A model generated the notes under the pieces. That model saw only the letters and a program-made list of their open reading frames with translations, ran no database searches and had not been told where the DNA came from. A program made the position numbers and the translations under genes. From NCBI GenBank assembly GCA_039818165.1, contig JBCBUL010000010.1, forward strand, positions 1 to 64,000: a stretch of 64,000 nucleotides of DNA. The letters are read 5' to 3'. Positions 8,083 to 16,213 of this stretch are shown piece after piece (position 1 is the stretch's first letter; every line of letters begins with the position of its first letter). The DNA comes from UBA5336 sp039818165. Its GTDB lineage: Bacteria; Pseudomonadota; Alphaproteobacteria; Caulobacterales; Hyphomonadaceae.

Positions 8083-9516
8083 CTAGCTCGCAAACTCCGG
8101 ATAGGCTTCGATACCTACTTCGGACTTGTCCAGACCGATTTCCTGCTCTTCATCGGAAACCCGAACACCGAGGGTGAGCTTCAAGGCGTACCAGACGATC
8201 GCAGAAGCAATGGACACGAAGATCGCGCAAGCGAGAATGCCCACGCCTTGAATTGCAAACTGCTCTCCCATTGAACGAAGGATTTCTTCGCCGTTGGCAT
8301 CTTCGCCCTTCGCAGTCTGCGTGTTGAAGGCCACGGCAAGCGTGCCCCAAATGCCGCAGACAAGGTGGGCCGGAATTGCGCCGACAACATCATCGATCTT
8401 GAACTTATCCAGCAGCGGAACTGTCAGCACCACAAGCACACCGCCGATAGCGCCGATCAGCACCGAAGATCCCAGGCTCGGGGCCAGAGGTTCAGCAGTG
8501 ATTGAGACAAGCCCCCCAATCGCTCCATTAAACACCATGGTTGCGTCGACCTTGCCTTTGTAAAGCACCGCCGTGGTGATGATCGCAGCGAGAACGCCGC
8601 CAACAGCCGCCATGTTCGTGTTTGCAAAAATCTTGGCAACGTCGTTGATGGCCTCAACACCGCCGGCTGCAAGTTCTGACGCGCCGTTGAATCCAAACCA
8701 ACCAAACCAGAGAATGAATGTTCCAAGCCCGGCAAGAGGGATGTTCGACCCCGGCATCGGATTCACCGTGTTGCCAAAGTACTTTCCGGCACGCGGACCG
8801 ATGATGATCGCGCCGATAAGGGCCGCCCAGCCGCCTGTTGAGTGCACAAGAGTGGAGCCCGCAAAGTCCGAGAAGCCCATACCGGCCAGAGCGCCTCCAC
8901 CCCACTGCCAGGACGCGACAATCGGGTAGATGAAAGCGGTCAATACGGCAGTGAACAGAAGGAATGCCCAGAGGTTGACGCGTTCAGCTACTGTACCGGA
9001 CACGATAGAGGCTGCGGTGGCCACAAAGACCATCTGGAAGAACCAATCGGAGCTAGACGCATAATCGCCGTCTGGTGTTGTGAGTTCCCCCGGAGCCCAA
9101 GTGATCGGCGTAGAGCTGAGCCATCCGCCCAAAATAAAGCCGGTAGCATCGTCTGGCGCGCCTTCAGGGTAAAGGAAATCAAGGTTGGGATAGACCATGT
9201 GATAGCCCACCAACCAGAACATGAGACCGGCCACAGAGAAGAGTGCGATATTCTTCATGGACTGCATCGCGGCGTTCTTCGAGCGAACCAGACCAGCTTC
9301 CAGACACATAAAGCCTGCCGCCATGAACATGACGATCAGACCGCCGATCAGGAACAGGTAGCTATTGTCCACATAGCCGCTGGCTTGGCCTTCCAGCGCC
9401 TCGATCCGCGCCAGCAGCTCAGGATCAACTTCCTGCGCCCAGGCCGTCCCGGCCGCGGCCACACTGGCGAGCGTCATGCCCACCATTCGGCCAAAGTTAC
9501 GATTAAACAAGGTCAT
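8083..9516 (-). CDS. amtB: Ammonium transporter
   Basis: A 477-residue Amt/Mep/Rh channel. It has a cleavable signal peptide (cleavage near AWAQ, residue 27) and eleven hydrophobic helices. The pore's twin histidines can be placed in TLVHSTGGW and IPAHLVCGIWG; the Amt signature FVATAASIVSGTVAER is present. It conducts ammonium across the inner membrane and is normally closed by the PII protein GlnK. The start ATG at 9516 has GGAGAG ahead of it; the longer frame upstream is non-coding in character. No glnK lies beside it, which is unusual since the two are commonly in one operon. Confidence 0.95.
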   Translation of the reverse strand: MTLFNRNFGRMVGMTLASVAAAGTAWAQEVDPELLARIEALEGQASGYVDNSYLFLIGGLIVMFMAAGFMCLEAGLVRSKNAAMQSMKNIALFSVAGLMFWLVGYHMVYPNLDFLYPEGAPDDATGFILGGWLSSTPITWAPGELTTPDGDYASSSDWFFQMVFVATAASIVSGTVAERVNLWAFLLFTAVLTAFIYPIVASWQWGGGALAGMGFSDFAGSTLVHSTGGWAALIGAIIIGPRAGKYFGNTVNPMPGSNIPLAGLGTFILWFGWFGFNGASELAAGGVEAINDVAKIFANTNMAAVGGVLAAIITTAVLYKGKVDATMVFNGAIGGLVSITAEPLAPSLGSSVLIGAIGGVLVVLTVPLLDKFKIDDVVGAIPAHLVCGIWGTLAVAFNTQTAKGEDANGEEILRSMGEQFAIQGVGILACAIFVSIASAIVWYALKLTLGVRVSDEEQEIGLDKSEVGIEAYPEFAS

Positions 9517-9734
9517 AGAGTGGTCTCTCCCATCATCAAAGCGCAAAGGTTGGCAGCCTCCGCATGCGGTCCCTTTGCCGCTTTGTTGCAGCTGCGTTAG
9601 GCATTGGCGAAATTTCCGCTGCATGAGTGGGCAGAAGACGGCGCTGTGGTTAATTGCTGTGCAGCATGCGGCACGTTCGCCCAATCCTGCGTCAGTGGTG
9701 GACCGCGTTGGGGCTGGCACATACCTAATCGATC

Positions 9735-10979
9735 ATGGACTCACCGCCTGAAGACACTGTTTTCGATCTCGCAATTGTGGGGGCCGGCCCCGCGGGCGGC
9801 ACCCTGGCCCTGGCCTGCAGCAAACTGGGCCTTTCTGTTGCCCTCATTGACGCCCGCGATCCCGGCGCGACGCGAAAGAGAGACACGCGAAACTTTGCGA
9901 TCGTTCGCGGCAGCTGGAATCTGCTCACCTTCTGCGGATTGACGGACCAACTCGCCAGCGCCGCCGAACCCTTGCGAGGACTTGAAGCCACCGACGGCGC
10001 GCCCCACTGGTTTGGTGCACCCACTGCCCTTTTTACGGGCGATGACCTGGGTGAGACGGCGCCCGATGGCCTCCTCGGGCAGATGGTCGAGGCTGAAGAC
10101 TTGCAAGCCGCCATCGATAGCACGCTCTCCCAATCGCCCGGTGTGATGCACTTGGCACCGGCCGTTTTCGACCGTCTGGACCGTGGCGACGGCACGGTTC
10201 ACGCCTGTCTGAAAGGGGGCGCGCGGGTGGCGGCGAGGCTGTTGGTGGGTTGTGACGGGCTGAATTCTCCCGTCCGCACTGCGGCGGGCATCGGTGTAGA
10301 AGGTCGGCGGTATGGCAAATCGGTTTTCGCGGCCGATGTCGCGCTGGAGCGCCCTCACCTTGGCATTGCCCGGCAATTGTTCACGCCGGAGGGGCCTTTC
10401 GCGACCCTGCCCCTGAAGGGCGACCGGGCGAACCTTGCCTGGTACATGAAGGAAGGTGCTGCCGAAGCTCTGGCGAAGCTGCCGAAGGCGGCTCAGGAAG
10501 CTGAACTGAACGCCAGGTTTGCCGATTTCGCCGGGAACATGACGATTGACGGCCCCGTGAGGGCTTATCCCCTCATTCTGCAGGTCGCCCATGCCATGGT
10601 GGCAGAACGGGTGGCCCTTGTGGGCGATGCGGCGCGGCGAATTAATCCCCTGGCGGGGCAAGGGCTGAATTTGGGGTTCAAGGATGTCGCCGCCCTGGCG
10701 GAGGTTGCCGCGCGTCAAGTGCGCGCGGGTCTCGACCCTGGCAGTGCCCTCGCCCTGGAAGACTATCAGCGCTGGCGCAGGCTTGATGGCAATGGCACGG
10801 CGTTGGGCATGGATCTGATCGACCGCGTCTTTTCGAACGACAATATGGCGCTCAAGCCGCTGCGCGGGATCGCCCTCGCGATCGCAGAACGCACAGGCCC
10901 CATAAGAACGGCGCTGGCCCAACAGGCCAGCGCCGCACAAGGCTACCTGCCGGATCTGATGAAGGACCCGGCAGACTGA
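9735..10979 (+). CDS. UbiH/UbiF/COQ6-family FAD-dependent hydroxylase
   Basis: A 414-residue flavin monooxygenase. The FAD-binding VGAGPAGGTLAL loop is at residues 15-26, the DG motif (GCDGLNSPVR) near residue 175, and the second FAD motif GDAARRINPLAGQGLN near residue 297; the last is the hallmark of ubiquinone-ring hydroxylases. The family adds hydroxyls to the ubiquinone precursor using molecular oxygen. Which ring position (UbiH, UbiI/UbiF or UbiL type) cannot be told by eye. It is divergent from amtB across 218 bases and convergent with the MscS gene. Confidence 0.9.
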   Translation: MDSPPEDTVFDLAIVGAGPAGGTLALACSKLGLSVALIDARDPGATRKRDTRNFAIVRGSWNLLTFCGLTDQLASAAEPLRGLEATDGAPHWFGAPTALFTGDDLGETAPDGLLGQMVEAEDLQAAIDSTLSQSPGVMHLAPAVFDRLDRGDGTVHACLKGGARVAARLLVGCDGLNSPVRTAAGIGVEGRRYGKSVFAADVALERPHLGIARQLFTPEGPFATLPLKGDRANLAWYMKEGAAEALAKLPKAAQEAELNARFADFAGNMTIDGPVRAYPLILQVAHAMVAERVALVGDAARRINPLAGQGLNLGFKDVAALAEVAARQVRAGLDPGSALALEDYQRWRRLDGNGTALGMDLIDRVFSNDNMALKPLRGIALAIAERTGPIRTALAQQASAAQGYLPDLMKDPAD

Positions 10980-10991
10980 GGCGCCAGCCCC

Positions 10992-11831
10992 CTAGGCCTC
11001 GGCCTTGTCTCCGTTGAACAGGATGACTTTCTGGTGTGGGAACGGGATTTCCACGCCGACGCTGTCGAGCTTTTTCTTCACCAGTTCCGGCACGGAATAG
11101 AGAACATCGAAGTAGTGTTCCCCGTTCACGAATGGCCGGGTGATGAAATCCACCGACGAGTTGTTCAACGTCGACACTTCGATGAACGGGGCGGGATCCT
11201 TGAGGATGTGGGGATGGTTGGCGAAGACGTCTTCAATGGCTTTGCGCGCCGTATCAATGTCGCTGTCATAGGAGATGCCGAAGGTCATATCGACGCCGCG
11301 CACCGCGTGGTGGGAGTGGTTGACAATCTGCTCACCCCAAATCTGACCGTTCGGCACAATGATGTGCTGGCGATCAAACGTCGACAGGATCGTCGTAAAC
11401 AGGTTAATCTCGTCCACATGGCCGAAACGGCCCGCTGCATCGATAAAGTCACCCACTTTGAACGGTCGGAACACCATCAACATCACGCCAGCCGCCAGGT
11501 TTGACAGGGCGCCCTGGAGCGCCAGTCCGACCGCGAGGGATGCGGCGCCGAGGACGGCGATGATCGAGGTCGTCTGAACACCGAATACGTTCAGAACAGC
11601 AATGAAGACGAAGGCGAGGATCAGGTATTTCGCAACGCTGCCAAGGAAGTTGAACAGCGTGCTGTCGAGGTTCTCGTATCGTGTGCCCAGGCTGGTGACG
11701 AATTTACCAACCCGACCCGCCACAAAGGCGCCAACGATATAAATCGCGATGGCGAGCAGAAGATTGGTGCCCCATTGGATGGCAATCGGCACGTATGAGT
11801 TTACGTCGAGATTCTGGAGTAGTTCGTTCAT
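10992..11831 (-). CDS. Small-conductance mechanosensitive channel (MscS family)
   Basis: A 279-residue protein of the usual compact MscS size. Three hydrophobic helices occupy roughly residues 18-110; the third, Ala/Gly-rich pore helix (GAASLAVGLALQGALSNLAAG) is typical. The beta domain follows with FKVGDFIDAAGRFGHVDEI and VPNGQIWGEQIVNHS. The channel releases solutes on hypo-osmotic shock. The start is the ATG at 11831, preceded by GAAGGGG; an in-frame extension upstream lacks protein character. Confidence 0.93.
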   Translation of the reverse strand: MNELLQNLDVNSYVPIAIQWGTNLLLAIAIYIVGAFVAGRVGKFVTSLGTRYENLDSTLFNFLGSVAKYLILAFVFIAVLNVFGVQTTSIIAVLGAASLAVGLALQGALSNLAAGVMLMVFRPFKVGDFIDAAGRFGHVDEINLFTTILSTFDRQHIIVPNGQIWGEQIVNHSHHAVRGVDMTFGISYDSDIDTARKAIEDVFANHPHILKDPAPFIEVSTLNNSSVDFITRPFVNGEHYFDVLYSVPELVKKKLDSVGVEIPFPHQKVILFNGDKAEA

Positions 11832-11977
11832 TTCAGCCCCTTCAGCGTGAGTTCCACAAGGCGAAGGACACACACAGCTTAGCTGATGCGCGCGCCGATT
11901 CTCACGGCGCAGCCCTCCCTCTTCACGGGGTTAGCAATTTGAAGATGAACAGTCCTCCAGCCCGGCGTTGTCGCGCG

Positions 11978-12304
11978 TTAAGCTGGCCGGTTCGCCTCGC
12001 GCAACAAACTGTAGAGCAAAGCCCAAGTGTAGAGCCCGCTGGAGTGGCCGTCGGAAAAGTGGATGCGCACGGCGTATCGACCGACAGGGTCGGCTTTCGT
12101 CACAGAAATATCTTTCGGGATTGGCGGCTGGGGCGGGGGTGGCCCTGCCCCGTGGCCCCGTACGGCAGCTGACGGGCTGTTTGCGCGCAGCGTGCGGTAA
12201 TCGATCTTCCCAGCGCTGCCATCATCAAATTCCAGTTTCAAGCACGCCGCCGATTTCTGAAACATCAGCTTCACCGGCCAGGCGCGAACGGCCGCATCAC
12301 TCAT
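11978..12304 (-). CDS. DUF971 (gamma-butyrobetaine hydroxylase-like N-terminal) protein
   Basis: A 108-residue single-domain protein. The blocks LEFDDGS, LRANSPSA, RGHG and GRYAVRIHFSDGHSSGLY are those of DUF971, a small metal-associated domain also found at the N-terminus of gamma-butyrobetaine hydroxylase. A proline tract (GPPPPQPPIP) sits between the blocks. In other bacteria the domain is found with Fe-S carrier proteins of the ApbC/Mrp type; here it is the last gene of a run with Trm112-like, LON-domain and thioredoxin genes. It overlaps the Trm112-like gene by 4 bases. Confidence 0.85.
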   Translation of the reverse strand: MSDAAVRAWPVKLMFQKSAACLKLEFDDGSAGKIDYRTLRANSPSAAVRGHGAGPPPPQPPIPKDISVTKADPVGRYAVRIHFSDGHSSGLYTWALLYSLLREANRPA

Positions 12305-12525
12305 GGGCCTTCCTGCTCAATCTCGCGTGCGTGCTTTTCCGCCAGCAAGGGCAAGCCATTTCGGATCGGGAACGCCAGACCTGCTTTTCGGGAAATCAGT
12401 TCATCGCTGGCGCCGTCATACTCGAGGGGCTGGCGCGTCAGCGGGCAGATCAGCATTTCGAGGATACGGGGGTCCATGCCAGAGGCGCGCTGGCGCTCTG
12501 CTTCGTCCATCTCTGTTTCACTCAT
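12301..12525 (-). CDS. Trm112/UPF0434-like protein
   Basis: A 74-residue protein with the Trm112 core: ILEMLICPLTRQPLEY, then LISRKAGLAFPIRNGLPLL. Such proteins are small partners of methyltransferases and related enzymes. It is longer than the usual 60 residues because of a 15-residue charged N-terminal extension, and keeps only one of the cysteines that form a zinc knuckle in eukaryotic Trm112. It overlaps its neighbours by 4 bases on each side (ATGA junctions), so translation is coupled. Confidence 0.88.
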   Translation of the reverse strand: MSETEMDEAERQRASGMDPRILEMLICPLTRQPLEYDGASDELISRKAGLAFPIRNGLPLLAEKHAREIEQEGP

Positions 12526-13169
12526 TGCAGATTTCCAGCGCCTCCGGGCACGTCCATTTCCAGCAATGCGATTAACGTGTCCGCACGCTCGCGCAAGGAG
12601 GGCGCCTCCAGAAGCGCTTGTTTTTCAACGGTCTCAAAGGGGCACCCGGCACAGAGTGCATTCACCAGGGTTTCGATCGGAGCATCTTCGACGGCGGACC
12701 AGTCTGCCTGCATCTCATTGCGAGACACATAAGCGCGAAGGGCGCCGATCAAGCGCTCACGGCTGGGCAAGTCTGATATGCTCGGCGCGGCCAGATCCGC
12801 CTCAAACGGCGCCCAGTCGGGCTGCGCCTGGCGATAAGGTGTTTCCACATTCGCAAGTTCGCTGACACCGAACCGGCAAAGCCCGGTCAAAACGATCAGA
12901 TACCGCCCATCATCGGTTTCCGAATAGGACGTGACGCGGCCGGCGCAGCCGATACGGGCCAGCTCCGGCAAGGCCTTTGGACCACCTGTTGTCTGCACCA
13001 TGCCCAGAATGCGGCTTCCGGACATGGTGTCATCAATCATGTTCAGGTAGCGCGGCTCGAAGATGTTCAGTGACAGCGTCCACCTGGGAAACAGCAGCGC
13101 GCCCGACAAGGGAAACACCGCAATCTGCGCCGGGAGGTCATTAGTCCGCCGATAGGTCTGCATGGTCAT
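12522..13169 (-). CDS. LON substrate-binding domain protein
   Basis: A 215-residue stand-alone LON N-terminal domain with no ATPase or protease part. The family signature is at the start: FPLSGALLFPRWTLSLNIFEPRY, split here as FPLSGALLFP and LNIFEPRYLNM (about residues 19-45). It continues with GCAGRVTSY and YLIVLTGLCRF. Its role is unclear; it is usually found next to thioredoxin/YbbN and Trm112-like genes in alphaproteobacteria, as here, which hints at a shared protein-quality function. The start ATG ACC ATG pair is at 13169. Confidence 0.88.
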   Translation of the reverse strand: MTMQTYRRTNDLPAQIAVFPLSGALLFPRWTLSLNIFEPRYLNMIDDTMSGSRILGMVQTTGGPKALPELARIGCAGRVTSYSETDDGRYLIVLTGLCRFGVSELANVETPYRQAQPDWAPFEADLAAPSISDLPSRERLIGALRAYVSRNEMQADWSAVEDAPIETLVNALCAGCPFETVEKQALLEAPSLRERADTLIALLEMDVPGGAGNLQ

Positions 13170-13259
13170 ATGGGCGTGCCTCCAGAGCTTGCCTTAGAGT
13201 GACATGGGGCGCGTTGTCCCCGCGTCGAGGCTGGAGTCGCTGGGGCACGCTTCTCAGGA

Positions 13260-14171
13260 TCAGGCAAAGGTCAGGGATGCGAGGCGCCGCCGTCCTTCAA
13301 TCGTCGCCGGATCTTTCGGCCCCGCGGCTTCAAAAATCTCAAGAAGCTTGGCCCGGGCTTTCCCCTCCTGCCAGGTCAGGTCTGCCGACAAAATGACCAT
13401 GAGATGGTCGACAGCGTCCTTGTTTCGTCCGGCGGCAGCGAGCTTTTCGGCTAGGTCAAAGCGCGCGCTGTGATCCTCCGGCGCCGCTTCAACCGCCGCA
13501 AGAGCGCCTGCAAACTCATCGGCGCTCGGCGCATCCTCGGCCATCTCAACGGCTTTTGAGGCGCTCACCCAGGCCGCGTCCGTGCGCTTGTCCTCAGGCG
13601 CGATTGCAAGAGTTTCGCGGGCACGCTCCACATCGCCATTTGCCAGGTAACAGCGCGCCAGACCCGCAACGGCGCCAATCTGCCCCGGGTCGGCGTTGAT
13701 GATCTGGGCATAGAGCTGGGCGGCGCCGCCGACATCACCGTCTGCCAGAAGCCCGTCTGCCGCTTCCACTGCTTCCGCCAGAGCCTTCCCATCATCTGTG
13801 CCAGACAACAGCTTTTCGATGAATTGCGTGATCTGGCTTTCTGGCAGTGCCCCCATGAAGCCATCCACGGGCTGGCCTTTGTTGAAGGCAAAGACGGCGG
13901 GAATCGAGCGAACGCCGAGTTGGCCCGCAACACCGGGGTTGTCGTCAATGTTGATCTTGACCAGCTTCACCTTGCCCGCCTGGGCCGTGACGGCTTTTTC
14001 GATGACCGGGCCGAGTGTTTTGCAGGGGCCGCACCAGGGCGCCCAAAAATCCACCAGCACTGGCACATCCTGGGACGCTTCAATCACATCCGCCATGAAG
14101 GCCTGGTCTGTGCTGTCCTTGACGAGATCGCCGGCCCCACCCTGGGGCGTATTTGCGCCGAGAATATCCAT
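13260..14171 (-). CDS. Thioredoxin-TPR co-chaperone (YbbN/CnoX family)
   Basis: A 303-residue protein: thioredoxin domain at about residues 15-120 with the redox motif WCGPC near residue 48, then tetratricopeptide-like helices to the end. E. coli YbbN/CnoX holds chlorine-damaged proteins and passes them to chaperones, and lacks the redox pair; here the CGPC pair is intact, so thiol redox activity is possible. I chose ATG 14171 (MDILGAN) over an upstream non-ATG start because AAGGA lies upstream. It heads the run that continues with LON, Trm112-like and DUF971 genes after a 90-base gap. Confidence 0.88.
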   Translation of the reverse strand: MDILGANTPQGGAGDLVKDSTDQAFMADVIEASQDVPVLVDFWAPWCGPCKTLGPVIEKAVTAQAGKVKLVKINIDDNPGVAGQLGVRSIPAVFAFNKGQPVDGFMGALPESQITQFIEKLLSGTDDGKALAEAVEAADGLLADGDVGGAAQLYAQIINADPGQIGAVAGLARCYLANGDVERARETLAIAPEDKRTDAAWVSASKAVEMAEDAPSADEFAGALAAVEAAPEDHSARFDLAEKLAAAGRNKDAVDHLMVILSADLTWQEGKARAKLLEIFEAAGPKDPATIEGRRRLASLTFA

Positions 14172-14240
14172 GGCGTGCGCGTATCCTTGTTCTGCTGGCG
14201 GGGAGATGGGCGCCAAGGCGGACGCTTGCAACCATTGCCG

Positions 14241-14867
14241 CTAGGCTGGCGCTGCACTGCCCCAACTGACAAAGCCCGCAATCTTCGGCGTGGACGGCAA
14301 GTACATTGTCTCAACGCGGTCCAATCTGAACCCGGTCGACGTCAGGAGCGCCCCCGTATCCCGGGTCAAATGACATCCGCCCGCAAGGCGCTTCCAGACC
14401 GGCTCCACGCGCCGCTGCCACTTTGCGATGCCCTCGTCGGGCGCCAGGCCGTGTTCGGAAAACAGGATCTTGCCACCCGGCTTGAGCACCCGGCGCACCT
14501 CAGCAAGGGACGCCTGCCAGTCCGGGATCGTGCAAAGCACGAATGTGATCACAACGGTATCGATCGAATTGTCTTCCAGAGGAATGGCTTCGGCGCCTGC
14601 CTCGAGAAATTCAGTTCTCTGGCGGAGAGGCAGGCCCTTCGCTGCCAGGCGGGCCCGCTCAATCATGCCCCCTGAAGGCTCAAGCGCATACAATCGAGAG
14701 ATTTTGTCGGCGTTGTAGTAGGTAAAGTTGGTGCCCGATCCGCAGCCGATTTCCAGCACGGCCCCTTTGGCGTGGGGAACGACTTTTTCGCGCTGTTTCA
14801 TGATCGGCTTGGTGGAACAGGCCGCAGAAATCAGCGGCGGGACGACATATCGATCCCAAAGACCCAC
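14241..14867 (-). CDS. Class I SAM-dependent methyltransferase
   Basis: A 208-residue methyltransferase. Motif I (VLEIGCGSGTNF) is at about residues 37-48, the acidic end of strand two is LEPSGGM, and VLKPGGKILFSEHG corresponds to the motif after strand five. The overall shape resembles the METTL7/phospholipid N-methyltransferase-like group, but the substrate is not readable. The start is GTG at 14867, whose G is also the last base of the TAG of the preceding gene, so the two are tightly coupled. Confidence 0.85.
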   Translation of the reverse strand: MGLWDRYVVPPLISAACSTKPIMKQREKVVPHAKGAVLEIGCGSGTNFTYYNADKISRLYALEPSGGMIERARLAAKGLPLRQRTEFLEAGAEAIPLEDNSIDTVVITFVLCTIPDWQASLAEVRRVLKPGGKILFSEHGLAPDEGIAKWQRRVEPVWKRLAGGCHLTRDTGALLTSTGFRLDRVETMYLPSTPKIAGFVSWGSAAPA

Positions 14868-15550
14868 TATTCGGCCCCGCCAGCGGATGTGGAATCATTC
14901 GGCTTTCCTATACGTGCTTGCGTAGCGGTGTTGCCCGCCTCCATGACCAGGCCGGTCTGGGCCATCTTCACGCGATAGGCGAGCCCGTCGCCCATGGGAT
15001 TGTAGACGCCCGATCCGTAAGCCTCCGTCGAAACGCCCCACCGGGCGCCTTCGGCTTTGGCGAGTGCCTGAACGTCGAGGCCCGGGTTTTCGCTGAGGCG
15101 GTGGACAATCACAGTCGTCTCGCCTTCGGCGTCTTCAAACCCGCCGGACAAACGATCAAGGCGGTAGACGCTGTTATATCCCAGCATATTGGACAATGGA
15201 TCAAAACGGATCACCCGGGCGCGCACCTGCCACTCATCGCCGCGCAATTCGTAGGTCTCTGTCTCACCGCCTTCATAGATCACTGTGGCGATGTACTCGT
15301 CCGGTGCACCAGCATCTTCAAAGCTGATCGTCAGAACATCGCGCTCATAGGTCAGGCGCTGATAAGTTTGAAGGTTCAGGCCCGCCATGGTGACAACACC
15401 GGCCAGTCCCAGAAAACCGATGCCGAAGACCATCCGGGTCAGTCCTGAAAACACCTGGGCGCTGAAAAGACGCCCCAAGCCGCCGAAGCCGAGCATTAGC
15501 CCGATCACGCCTGAAATTCCTGGCAAAATCCACCAGATCATATTGCCCAT
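14867..15550 (-). CDS. Membrane-anchored protein of unknown function
   Basis: A 227-residue protein. Two hydrophobic segments lie near the N-terminus (about residues 3-22 and 35-60), followed by a soluble region of about 165 residues rich in beta-type segments and acidic residues (IYEGGETETYELRGDEWQ, FDPLSNMLGYNSVYRLDR). I do not recognise the family with confidence. The start ATG at 15550 begins MGNMIWW, directly before the first helix. It is coupled to the methyltransferase gene through a one-base overlap and probably starts that transcript. Confidence 0.7.
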   Translation of the reverse strand: MGNMIWWILPGISGVIGLMLGFGGLGRLFSAQVFSGLTRMVFGIGFLGLAGVVTMAGLNLQTYQRLTYERDVLTISFEDAGAPDEYIATVIYEGGETETYELRGDEWQVRARVIRFDPLSNMLGYNSVYRLDRLSGGFEDAEGETTVIVHRLSENPGLDVQALAKAEGARWGVSTEAYGSGVYNPMGDGLAYRVKMAQTGLVMEAGNTATQARIGKPNDSTSAGGAE

Positions 15551-15867
15551 AGCGCTCACCCCATCTTTTGTTGTGGTGGTGTCTTCACACACCTTCCCTC
15601 ACCCAGCCGCCATGTCTATAGCAAACTCAAACCGTCATTGCAGGGGGGATTTCACAGGCCCAGCTGTGATCAGGGATGGTGGTCGAACACACCCTTGGCC
15701 GCCGCGCCACGAATTCGTGAAAAAAGTGTGATCCACGCCATTGACGCGCCGGGCTCGCCTAACTACTTCCGCCGCACTGTTAGCAGTCGAAAGGGGCGAG
15801 TGCTACATCGCCCGAATATGCTGCCGACAGGCGAAACAGAAACTCTAAAGAGTAAGGAAGAGGGCAC
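15551..15867. other. Intergenic region upstream of groESL
   Basis: This 317-base gap between divergent genes holds the control region of groESL (CIRCE at 15780-15806) and the leader of the leftward membrane-protein gene. A TTGACG at 15741-15746 lies 17 bases before TACTTC (15764-15769), a possible weak sigma-70-type promoter just upstream of CIRCE. I see no coding potential, RNA gene or repeat in the rest. Confidence 0.6.
15780..15806 (+). promoter_or_regulatory. CIRCE operator (HrcA binding site)
   Basis: The half-sites TTAGCAGTC and GAGTGCTAC are separated by exactly nine bases. The CIRCE consensus is TTAGCACTC-N9-GAGTGCTAA, so there is one mismatch in each arm. It lies 61 bases before the groES start. 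HrcA bound here represses groESL until heat or other stress removes it. The hrcA gene is not in the window. Confidence 0.9.
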
Positions 15868-16158
15868 ATGGCATTCCGTCCACTCCACGACCGTGTTTTG
15901 GTCCGCCGCACTGAAGAAGGCGAAAAGACCGCTGGCGGGATCATCATCCCTGACACCGCGAAAGAAAAACCCCAAGAGGGTGAAGTCGTTGCCGTAGGCA
16001 ATGGCGCGCGCGGTGGTGAGGATATGGAAATCGTCCCCATGGACGTGAAACCCGGCGACCGCATCCTGTTCGGCAAATGGTCCGGCTCCGAAGTCACAGT
16101 TGATGGTGAAGAGCTGCTGATCATGAAGGAAAGCGACATTCTCGGCATCGTCGAGTAA
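15868..16158 (+). CDS. groES: Co-chaperonin GroES
   Basis: A 96-residue co-chaperonin. The start FRPLHDRVLVRR, the mobile loop GEKTAGGIIIPDTA (about residues 18-31) and the end VMKESDI/LGIVE pattern are typical. It caps the GroEL ring during folding. TAAGGAAGAG precedes the ATG. It sits 55 bases before groEL and is controlled by the CIRCE site upstream. Confidence 0.98.
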   Translation: MAFRPLHDRVLVRRTEEGEKTAGGIIIPDTAKEKPQEGEVVAVGNGARGGEDMEIVPMDVKPGDRILFGKWSGSEVTVDGEELLIMKESDILGIVE

Positions 16159-16213
16159 GCACGCGCTTTTTCGCTCAACACAACGAACTCAAGATTTGGA
16201 AAGGTAGACTAAC

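Noticed and set aside
9517..9734. Possible sigma-54 promoter for amtB
   Set aside because: On the minus strand a GG-N10-GC pair occurs near 9564-9579, but the rest of the TGGCAC/TTGC consensus is poor and no paired NtrC sites were clear. It is not better than chance by eye.
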